64,000 nt of DNA from Papaver somniferum (Eukaryota > Streptophyta > Magnoliopsida > Ranunculales > Papaveraceae): the NCBI RefSeq assembly GCF_003573695.1, contig NC_039359.1, positions 119,605,849 to 119,669,848 of the forward strand, written 5' to 3'. Within the stretch, counting starts at the first letter, position 1, and every line of letters begins with the position of its first letter. Below the pieces are notes generated by a model. That model was not told where the DNA came from, did no database searches, and worked only from the letters and a program-made list of their open reading frames with translations. Of this stretch, positions 23,101 through 32,212 are shown one piece after another. The position numbers were made by a program, and so were the translations under genes.

Positions 23101-24067
23101 AATCAGGATGTGGGGTGATTACAAAGTTTCGGTTCGTGGGGATTGACTTGGAGAATGAGAATCAAGATACTATGTGATTTTCGAAACTCCATTGTGGGAT
23201 ATGATTGCCAGTGTATTTGAGTTTCCAAAATGATAACTATATTTCACCATTGGTCGACGCAAGCGAAGATGAAGAACATGGTTAGGAGAGTGATGTCGAT
23301 ATTCCACCATTGGTCGACGTGAAGATGAAGAACAGGGGGAGGAGAGTCACCATTGGTTGACGCGAGTGAAGATGAATAACAACGCGAGGAGAACATTGAA
23401 ATTGAAGAACCTAATGAGTAAGTTGATGAAATTTTGACTTTTGAGAGGATTATAGATATTTTGTAATTTTTCCTTACATTGGTTGAGGTCTGTTTATAAC
23501 AACTATGGGTCGAGGAACAGAAATTTTTTTAATAACAACAAATTATGTTGAATATAAGTACTTTCATACGATGTTATATGTGTACCCGTTGTTGTAGTTT
23601 TTTTCTCAGGTTGGAGTTGTGCAGGTATAAATTTATATTGCGCATTTCACAGATGACATTGCTTAACATTCAAAGTTACGGTTGTTTGAATTTATTCGGT
23701 GAAATGTTAGAAGCTAAAGAGTTTGCGTGGAAGATTTGAGAAGTATCCTGACCATTATACTTTACAAGGTCAAAAACAGAAATAGGGTAACAAACTTATA
23801 TTCTATAGGTATCTAAAGGTGAAGGACAGGACAGAGACTGCAGTGTCCGTTGTTATAGTGTTTAAGCATACTGCTATGTAACACGTTAAAAGAACACTCC
23901 AATGCCAAGGCATACTAATTTATGAATACATTCTATTAGAAGGCTATTATTGGTGTGTCGCACTCCAATAGAGGGGCTTCACTTGGATTCTTAATGTCCA
24001 AAAAAGTGGTTATGGGATATCCTAACACATATACAAAATGTCTAGATTATCGTTTAACTAAGAGTGA
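20160..24067. other. Gene-like but unassigned region (leader-like sequence, one exon-like segment)
   Basis: CT-rich sequence with TTAGGGTTTTTTTT at 20160-20400 resembles a plant 5' leader, and TCATGCGAGGGTTA occurs twice 61 bp apart (20224 and 20285). Apart from the exon-like segment at 20844-20944 no coding sequence is convincing. Around 23240-23400 the phrase CCATTGGT(C/T)GACG(C/T) recurs three times with GAAGATGAAGAAC, a local tandem duplication. GTCGGCATG near 22914 links this stretch to the motif region on its left. It could be a non-coding transcription unit or a decayed transposon. Confidence 0.25.
20844..20944 (+). other. Exon-like segment flanked by splice consensus
   Basis: The segment is preceded by TTTAATTGCAG and followed by GTAAGC. 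In one frame it reads TLADTPNNSLYLKQAADPCD and on to KMLQDEDSQ with no stop. The base composition (more GC than its surroundings) and balanced amino acids look coding. No partner exon or protein family is recognised, so it could be a captured gene fragment or chance. Confidence 0.3.
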
Positions 24068-24656
24068 TTTTACGTCCTGGTTTATTTTAATTCCAACCGT
24101 AGAATTTTATTTGCATGTAATTTTACGTCCAGGTTTGGATTAGTTCCAACCGTAGAAGCTCATTTTACGGCCAGGTTTCTTTTAATTCCAACCATAGAAT
24201 CTGATTTTACGTCCAGTTTTCTTTAAGTTCCAACTGTAGAAGTGATTTTACGTCCAGGTTTGGAAATTTTACGTCCAGGTTTGGATTAATTCCAACCGTA
24301 AAATTTTATTTGCATGTAGTTTTACGTCCAGGTTTGAATTAGTTCCAACCGTTGAAGCTCATTTTACGTCCAGGTTCCTTTTAATTCCAACCGTAGAATC
24401 TGATTTTACGTCTAGGTTTGGATTATTTACGTCCAGGTTTGAATTATTTCCAACCGTAGAAGTTTATTTTACAGTCAGTTTTTCTTCACACAAAAACTGT
24501 CCTAAAATTCACCAAGTATACAACAAAATTCGTTAATTTAATTTTTATCTGATTAAATTAAATTAAAATTAACTAAATAAGAGTTATTTAGTCATTACAA
24601 AATTATTTGAGATTTGGGGTTTTTGATATTACTTATGGGTAACCCGTTTTTGTAGT
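24068..24656. mobile_element. Terminal part of a CACTA-like DNA transposon
   Basis: About nine repeats of TTTTACGTCCAGGTTTGGA with TTCCAACCGTAGAA (24068-24478) lie next to an end which on the minus strand reads ACTACAAAAACGGGTTACCC (24637-24656). CACTA elements end CACTACAAAAA-type and carry such subterminal repeats. Here the first base would be T instead of C. A block of about 200 bp appears twice within the array (near 24080-24210 and 24285-24420). The opposite end and a three-base target duplication were not found. Confidence 0.5.
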
Positions 24657-25021
24657 ATTAGGTAACGCCCCTCTAATGGAATGTGAGGCCCCAATAATGA
24701 TCCGACTTTGTCTCATTAGGCATCCCCAATTAATCCAGTTTTTCTTATCAGAACAAAAAAAAAAGAAAAAAAAAATCTTAAAATGGGAAGACGTATTCAA
24801 CCTTTCCCGGCATAAGTTTGACCTCACTAAAACAGCAAAAAGAAAAGTTGAAGCTAAGCTAAATAATTACCAACTCTGACAAAAAGACATATAAGGTATA
24901 AACTCAAGCTGCAGAACTAACCTACTAACTAAACACTAAACTAGTACAGATCTGATTAGACAAAATATAAAATAGACATTATCATCATCATCACATCTCC
25001 TGGAGTTTCTCATCCCCAAAC
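24657..25021 (-). other. 3' flank and probable 3' UTR of the pyrophosphatase gene
   Basis: Downstream of the stop codon the minus strand is AT-rich with T-rich stretches for 150-250 bp, as in plant 3' UTRs. No canonical AATAAA is visible close by. At 24668-24740 lies a segment related to 17665-17700 (ATTAATTGGGG and GGGGCCTCACA on the minus strand), probably transposon-derived. Confidence 0.4.
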
Positions 25022-28000
25022 TTAAAAGAGTTTGAAGATAAGACCACCATGTTTCGCAAAGAAAGGAGCAAATACAAGAGACTCCACCGCCATGAGCTTG
25101 ATTAGAATATTTAGTGATGGACCTGATGTGTCCTTCAAGGGATCTCCAATGGTGTCACCAATAACAGCTGCCTTGTGGGGGTCTGACCCTTTGGGGCCAA
25201 GAGATTTTGCATGGTCAGATACACCAGCCTGTCATGATAAAACAAATTATTATACACAAGATAAAGGCAACATAATTCTCAGTGCAAGCATATAATGTGG
25301 CACATAATTAGTAAAGAACAATAAAGTAGAGAATCCAAAGTGGAACTTGTTTTTACCTCAATATACTTCTTGGCATTATCCCAAGCACCTCCGGTGTTGG
25401 AGGCAGAAATTGCAATCTGCCAAATGTAACTTTTATTAGAGCATGTACTAAGTTCAAAAATGATAAAACATCTATTGCATGACACACTCCATCAAAGACG
25501 CAGTGCTTTTCTAAAATTTCAAATGCACAGGAGAAATGCTAGCAGCAGTCATAAGTGCACTGTTGCTAACCACCCCCAGTTTTCATGTAGACAAAGTAGG
25601 GCCGGGTCTAGTAATTTTCATCGATCGACAGAGTATGGGAAGACTCTTAACTAGAAAGGCACATTCCACTGTTCAGCCGAAAAGTAGTCAGGTAAAAATA
25701 TGTTACCTGTACACCAGAAACAAGGGAACCAGCAAGGACACCAGAGAGGGTCTCAACCCCAAAAAAGGTTCCAACAATGAGGGGAGTGAGCATGACCAAG
25801 GCACCAGGTGGGATCATTTCTTTGATGGATGCATCTGTCGAGATCTTGACACAGTTGGCATAGTCAGGCTTTGCAGTACCTTCCATAAGACCAGGAATGG
25901 TGTTGAATTGCCTGCGAACTTCTTCCACCATCGTAAGAGCTGCACTTCCTACACTCTTCATGGTCATAGCTGAGAACCAGTATGGAAGCATTGCTCCAAC
26001 AAGCAAACCAATAAAAACTTTTGGTGTAAGAACATCCACACTTAAAATAGCTGCACGGCTCACAAAGGCACCAAAGAGTGCCAGGGATACAAGAGCAGCT
26101 GATCCAATGGCAAAACCCTATACAGAACAGTTCAACAAACTCAATACCAGAAAGGCAGAAAGTAAGGGAAGTAGAAAGAGAAGTCACACAGGTTATACCT
26201 TTCCAATAGCAGCAGTGGTGTTTCCAGCAGCATCTAGAGCATCAGTCCTCTCCCGGATCCTGTGGCTCATGCCAGCCATCTCAGCAATACCTCCAGCATT
26301 GTCACTGATGGGACCATATGCATCAATGGCCAATCCAGTAGCAATAGTGCTGAGCATTCCAAGAGCAGCTACAGCAATTCCATACATGGCAGCTAGGCTA
26401 AAACTGACAAAGATACTGATGGCAATAGCAAAGATCGGAATGATAACAGATTTGTATCCCAAGGCAAGGCCAAAGATAACATTAGTAGCAGCTCCAGTTC
26501 GGCAGGAATCAGCGACATCTTGCACAGGACTACAACATAAATGGAGAAGTAAGGCTTCAGACTGAACCCAATTAAAGACCATCAGAAAAACGATGAATAA
26601 AAGTCTTTGCTTAGAAACATTACCTGTATGCATTGCTGGTGTAGTATTCTGTAATAAACCCAATGACCAACCCAGCCCAAAGGCCAATAGCAACACAGAA
26701 AAACAGTTCCCTGCAGCCAGAAAGGAAGAATTTAAAACTTGTTTGGTCTGGGCATACTTACTTTTCTAACACTGAAAAAATGATAAGTTCAAACTAGAAA
26801 AAATTAAATATAGCGAAGCTTTGTTATAGAGCTCACCAGTTTTTCACAACTTTCTGAGTACCAAAATTGAAGATTGTGAATGATGATGGGAGGGCAACCC
26901 AACTAACAAGAGCAATTCCCAATGTCATCAGAGCAGTGGAGATGATAAGCTGGTTCTTTAGTGCCGGCTCGATTTGAGTGACAAGCTTGATTTCAAAGAA
27001 ATCGGTCGCAAAGAGGGTGGTGAGCAAACAGACAAGGATACCAACGGAACTAATAAGCAAGGGATAGCACATTGCAGTGAATTCATGGTTGATGCCGAAA
27101 GAGGAAATGGATGCAACAACAAGTGCAGCACAAGAGGACTCGGCATAAGAACCAAAAAGATCAGAACCCATTCCAGCAATATCCCCAACATTGTCACCAA
27201 CATTATCAGCAATAACCTAGGTGGAATAAGATAGGCAGATTAAGCTACAAATCTATAATAAATCTATAATAGGAAGACTAAGATAAACAGCAAGCCAAAA
27301 GCTTGATTTCTTACCGCTGGGTTCCTCGGGTCATCCTCGGGGATGTTCCTTTCGACCTTGCCTACAAGATCAGCACCAACATCAGCAGCTTTTGTATAGA
27401 TACCACCACCAACTCTGCCGAAGAGGGCCATAGATGATCCACCTAAACCATAACCAGTGATTGCCTCAAATAGTCCTTCCCAGTCATCACCGTAGTAGAT
27501 CTTGAACACATTGATGGTAAGGTAAAGAACCAAAAGGCCATTAGCAGCAAGGAGAAAACCCATAACCGCACCAGACCTAAATGCAACAATGAAAGCCTTT
27601 CCAACACCTTTCCTCGCCTCCAAGGTTGTTCTGGCATTGGCATATGTCGCAATTTTCATTCCTAGAAAACCAGAGATCACTGAGGTGACAGCACCAAGCA
27701 CAAATGATATGGTGCTGAAGGTAGCATTGGCAAGAGCAGACTTGCACATCTTATCTACATTATATGTGCAGGGCTGCAACTTTGTACTGAACCCCTCCAC
27801 GGACCCAAGGAAGAGGAAAATAAGAATTGCAAATGCAACCATGAAAACTCCAACATACTGGTATTCAGTGAATAGGAAGGAAGTTGCTCCTGTTACATCA
27901 ATAAACACACACATCAGAAATCTGAGTTGGTTCAATCAATCATCGAGACAGGAAATAACCATTTTGCAGCAGCGAAACAATGCAAATTAAATCAATATGA

Positions 28001-29016
28001 AACAAGGATTCAATTGTTAGATATCTGGGTGCAACTTGGTTTTCAAGTACAAGCTAAATCATGAAGAAATCCTGAACAAGTAAACACCATTTAGAGCCGT
28101 AGCAAAACAGCTTGCTAAAATGTGTATTTGCGAGATCTCAGTCTAATTAGACTATGTGGATCAAAGAAAAACGATATATGCCAGTTGATTAGATACAGCA
28201 CAAAGTAGCCAGAAAAAGGCATGCAAAGTCCCTGAGGATAATTGTAACTTAACCACCACCGACACACCCATCAGTGTGGTAAAGAATAAGATCAATGAAC
28301 ACAAAAAAGACAATATTGTTCACCCACTTGTTGGCAAAACACATTAATCAGCAAAGGTTAGACCAAACAGGGAGGAGTTCCAAATTAGTTGCAAGGTGGG
28401 TAAAATAAAAAAATTGTTGAGCTACCAAAATTGCATCAGACAATTCAGGAAGAATATGTATTTCTAGGGTTTTAACAAAAATTTGAATCGCAGCAGATCC
28501 AACTTATAGTTTTAACATATGATCCTAACTTTTTCAAATTTGAACAAAAAAAAAAAGGACATGCAAAAAAAATCATCTGAAATAAAAAACGAAATAAGCA
28601 CAGACTATAAAGATGGAAACTTTTAGCTAAATCTAATCCTTGGACTGAATTATAAAGATGGAAACTTTAAGCTAAATCTAATCCTTGGACTGAAATATAT
28701 GTATAATATACGAGCACAAAAAGATCTGACAAAAATCAGAGAAATTCTAGATAAAAAAAAAATTACCTTCAGAGATAGCATTCTGAATCTCAGCACATTT
28801 AAGTACAGTATTATGATCATTAATCCCTTCTTCCTCTTCAATCAAGGAATCGTCAAACCCATTATTCTTCTTATTATTAATATCAGAAATTTTTTGTGGA
28901 GAAACTTTCACTCTAGATACTATATACCATTGAAACAGAGAAAACAAGATACCAACAACGGCGCACACTGGAATCAATATCTGCGTTAACAGATCTGACA
29001 GAATAATTGATCCCAT
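25022..29016 (-). CDS. AVP1: Type I vacuolar H+-pyrophosphatase, 8 exons, 766 aa
   Basis: The enzyme hydrolyses cytosolic pyrophosphate and pumps protons into the vacuole. Coding exons: 28767-29016, 27315-27889, 26837-27216, 26624-26710, 26199-26529, 25707-26117, 25357-25416 and 25022-25228. All introns are GT-AG and phases join exactly to 2301 nt. The 766 residues number like the mung bean enzyme of known structure. Present are K250, D253 and D257 in [12 protein letters not shown]279/D283/D287 in [10 protein letters not shown]507 and N534, D691/K694/K695, and D723/D727/D731 in [10 protein letters not shown]. The proton-path residues R242, D294, E301 and K742 are also there. Ala537 in GNTTAAIGK fits the K+-dependent type I class. 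No stop, frameshift or lost key residue was seen, so it should be functional. Intron 1 is long (877 bp); the others are 81-290 bp. Start: first ATG after a stop-free leader, beginning [10 protein letters not shown] as in the family. Confidence 0.97.
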
Positions 29017-29157
29017 CGTTACAGTCCTCCGGATTGTACCAGTTTACGGTTGATTCCGTTCTGTAAATCAGTCAGAGAAGAGAGGAGGAAGTAGAACCAG
29101 TGTTAAACACCTACACACGAGGGGTTTTTGTGTGTTTCTGTCTTTTGAGGTTCTTTG

Positions 29158-29166
29158 TTTTTATAG
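29158..29166 (-). promoter_or_regulatory. TATA box of the pyrophosphatase gene
   Basis: The minus strand reads CTATAAAAA, 142 bp upstream of the ATG. Transcription would start about 30 bp further on (near 29130), giving a leader of about 110 nt with a CT-rich stretch (CTTCCTCCTCTCTTCTCTG), which is common in plant leaders. Confidence 0.55.
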
Positions 29167-29855
29167 TATACGAGAAAAACGAGTTGAGAAAAAAAATAAA
29201 GTACTTAGTATTTTAGATTAGATTGGATAAATGAGGATATTGTTATTTGGATAAAACCCTAGGAGCGTATTTAAGACGCAATTTTTTGAAATTAGCATTT
29301 GGCATCTTAATCCATATCCTAATCCTTGTACTTGACATGACACGAAGTATCCAGCACAGCAGGGGGGGATTATTCAACGAGTTTATGCTACCGGTGAAGG
29401 AACACGGAAAATGTTGTTGGGAATTGGGATGGGAAGCGCCAAGACTTTGACGTAGTGGTTAAAATATTAGGGAAATACTGGGATTGCTTAATGGATGGGA
29501 GATTAGGTGAAGGGGGGTTGAATGGTTGTTTACTTAGTCTCAAAGCTGAAACAAGGAAAAAATGGGATGATTACGTATTGTCATGCAGGAATTAGGACAA
29601 GGTCTCTAGTAAATTAGTAAATGGGATTATTATATAGTTAAGTTGATATCATTACAGTGCAATGGTGTTAGGGGTGGTTTTTTGAACCTGTATTCGAAAT
29701 ACATCAATAAATATGTATGTTCTAGGATTTCATCCAGCCGAACTCTCAATTTTCTATATATTAGATAAGTATTTATACATTGATTTTGAATATGCATCGA
29801 TTCAGCTCCTAGATGGATTGGTCACTATTATAAAACAACACTGAACATGTTCCAA
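29167..29855. other. Upstream flank of the pyrophosphatase gene; no gene seen
   Basis: About 0.7 kb of AT-rich sequence separates the promoter from the left target duplication of element B. The short frame at 29247-29450 is not convincing. Element B is therefore inserted about 0.7 kb upstream of the gene's probable TATA box, with both on the minus strand. Confidence 0.45.
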
Positions 29856-29860
29856 GTTGC
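29856..29860. other. Target-site duplication GTTGC of element B, left copy
   Basis: GTTGC precedes the left LTR and is repeated at 34806-34810 directly after the right LTR, which fixes the element's limits. Confidence 0.85.
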
Positions 29861-30252
29861 TAGTGTAGCACAGAACAGGGGTAAAAGGGATAGGTTTAAG
29901 TTTCGTCAGAAACTTAATAGAAAAATGATTCAAGGATCAAGATTCTAAGGTAAAAGATTGATAAACAAACTTGATAATAATATTGATAATAAGATGTATA
30001 ATAAGATGTGTCTTCTAAACAAGAAGGCATAGCCTTTAAATAGGTTTACAAGAACAGAATAAAAGAAAAGAAAAAGGAATTCTACCTAAACTAGGAAAGT
30101 AAAGGACTTGCAAAGCAAGTAAGCTAACATAGATGTTAGGGATCAACAACTATTGTTGATACGGACTAAAGGATCAACTATAATAGTTGATACAGACGAA
30201 AGGGGTCAACTGGTACAGTTGACATAATGAGATAGGAAGATGTCCTACATCA
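29861..30252 (-). mobile_element. 3' LTR of element B (392 bp)
   Basis: On the minus strand it starts TGATGTAGGACATC after the purine tract and ends ...GTGCTACACTA (TA instead of the usual CA). Six consecutive perfect inverted repeats occupy 30106-30251, the first part of the LTR in the element's sense (probable U3). Confidence 0.85.
30106..30251. repeat. String of six perfect inverted repeats in the LTR
   Basis: Arms: ACTTGC/GCAAGT (30106-30120), CTAACAT/ATGTTAG (30124-30139), ATCAACAA/TTGTTGAT (30142-30160), ATCAACTAT/ATAGTTGAT (30173-30191), GTCAACTG/CAGTTGAC (30205-30223) and GATGT/ACATC (30239-30251). Loops are 1-3 bases. Three of them share an (A/G)TCAAC...GTTGA(T/C) frame at 31-32-bp spacing with different but matched inner arms. 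They could form hairpins in RNA or bind dimeric proteins as DNA. Confidence 0.85.
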
Positions 30253-30265
30253 GTCCCCTCTTTTT
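30253..30265 (-). other. Polypurine tract of element B
   Basis: The minus strand reads AAAAAGAGGGGAC immediately before the LTR start TGATGTAGG, preceded by CTCGAGGACGAGTTTC, a phrase also common at the 3' end of plant gypsy elements. Confidence 0.75.
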
Positions 30266-30343
30266 GAAAGAAACTCGTCCTCGAGTTAACTAACAAGAAA
30301 AATGTCATTCTTTCCATATATTGTTCTAGACTTCGAGTTGTCA

Positions 30344-31156
30344 TCAAAGAGTACGAGTTCTTTTCGTCCATGAAAATATAGATATCACGTTTACCGGCTT
30401 ACCACGATCAAACACAAAATCCATAACTCTGGAGATCATAAACAGAAGTATCCAAGAGGTGTTGTGCCACGCGTAATATGATGCGCTTTTGAATTTCACG
30501 CGATCAAACACAAAAGTCACATTACCAATGATGATAATGTAAACCATGCAAGCAACGACTATCACGAGTAAATCAAGTGTATCTTTCAAGTTCCGAACTA
30601 CACCTTTGAAAACGTAATTAATTAACTCATTCCTTCTCTGGTCCAAAAATACCTCCTTGACTTCAGTATCAACATTTCTGTTTTGAAATAGAATCCACCA
30701 ACCAAGTCTTCTGTCTTCTATGTATCGTATGGCATTAATTTTATTATCTAGCAGTATCCCAACCGGTAATGCAGCTAAATGTGGTGAAAAGAATGTTGGA
30801 TAAATGATGTCATTTAACCATCTCCAGTAAGTAATAACTGGTCCATCACTGGCTTGCTTATCCATGAAAAACGAAAGAACCAATATGTACAGAAAGTTTA
30901 AACTTGCACATATGCTTCTTGCTTGTTTGGTAGCAAAAATTAATTGGATTAACTTAATACTGAACTCCTCAAACAACATAAAAATGTTACCACTTGATTC
31001 GACCAATGAGCCTGGGATATAGTATGGCTGCTGAGATGTTTTGCCACAAATTCGAAAATGACCAATGCTCCGAGCATCCCCCCATGCTCCTGTATTTCTC
31101 ATTCTAGTGATGTCTAATGTGACTGGGCCATTGCCAGAAGATGTATCGAAGCCCAT
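30344..31156 (-). pseudogene. C-terminal part of the element B protein (270 codons)
   Basis: This stretch is in the same frame as the preceding 336-codon segment, from which it is separated by a TGA (31202-31204) and a TAG 12 codons later. It is therefore the C-terminal third of one ancestral protein. Several hydrophobic stretches look membrane-like, for example LLVIVVACMVYIIIIGNV. The peptide FVFDR(G/V)K occurs twice (about 30493-30515 and 30399-30419). The F(D/G)RGK motif also appears twice in element A. Possible distant membrane protein; no known family recognised. Confidence 0.5.
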
Positions 31157-31201
31157 CTTGTACTACGTCAAAAGCTGGTTTTCTATGGCAGAGTTTAAAA
31201 C

Positions 31202-32212
31202 TCATCGTGAAGAACTTTTATAATACAAATCTGACTCCCCTGACAACAGTTTCTGGAAAGACTTGAAAGAAAAATTATCATGAGTAGTCGAGGTCCAGAC
31301 TAACTTATCACCAACCCCGGAAATTGAGAAACAAATAGAGCAAATATGGGTAGCGGTGAATGGATCCACAATTGTTCCATTTTTCAAAGTAACTGAACTA
31401 GTAATACCAGCACCCATTAATTTTCCAAAAGCTCTGTAGTTCTGGAGTTCCATTGTTGTATTCAAGAGATCAAAGCTATTTTTCCCTAGTACCAATGCAA
31501 CGAGTACCTCAAGACCAATTTCCATATTATCACTACTTCCTTGTGTCAGGTGTTGTCGAGTGCACTGCAGTTCTGGTAACAAATAAAATGGACCAACACA
31601 AATCTCTTCTGCAAGAATAATAATGCGAAACGTACGTTCCATGTGTATTGCAACCTTTGTTGTTTTTGAGATTTCTTTTCCTCTCTCATAGTAGTTACCT
31701 CCTACGAACACACTTCTTTGACCAACACTGTGATCTGCTCCAGTAATAGCCTTTCGTTTAAGTCCAGCCAATGCACTTTTGTTATCACGAGTCCAGTCTA
31801 TAACATACTGTCCGTAGAGACTACGAGCACCATATTTCAAGACACCATTATACCGAGGATGCCCCCATATAGTCATTGTTGTAGCAGTATTATCCGCGCA
31901 AAACTTCCAACCTGGATCTCCTGGGCGTGGTTGATTCTTCACAGTTTTGCATATATAGTAGTAGAAATTCGAAACTTCAATAATATCCATCCAAAGACCG
32001 TCAATGGGTAAAAATGCACGACAATACTTGGTAACATCAGTCCACCATACAATAGTCGCAAGGATAAGAAAAACTGTGAAGTATATAGTTCCTGCACATA
32101 CTTGAGTAAAGAAAATTTCACCATCAGTTTTGACGATAACACCATCGGTTGTCCTAAATTGTGATGAATCGTATCCTTTCCTTGTTGTCAACAGAGGAAT
32201 AGATAGCACCAA
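31202..32212 (-). pseudogene. Central part of the element B protein (about 336 codons)
   Basis: The frame overlaps the end of the 716-codon ORF (32154-32212), so one frameshift near 32.15-32.25 kb probably split them. There is no ATG at its left edge, which supports a break and not a separate gene. It contains a hydrophobic stretch (YFTVFLILATIVWW) near its start and a VFVGGNYYERGKEI segment that recalls YLGGRNTQELT in element A. No enzyme motif recognised. Confidence 0.5.

Noticed and set aside
25536..27990. Frames on the plus strand and in other minus frames across the pyrophosphatase gene
   Set aside because: They overlap verified exons and are explained as shadows of them.
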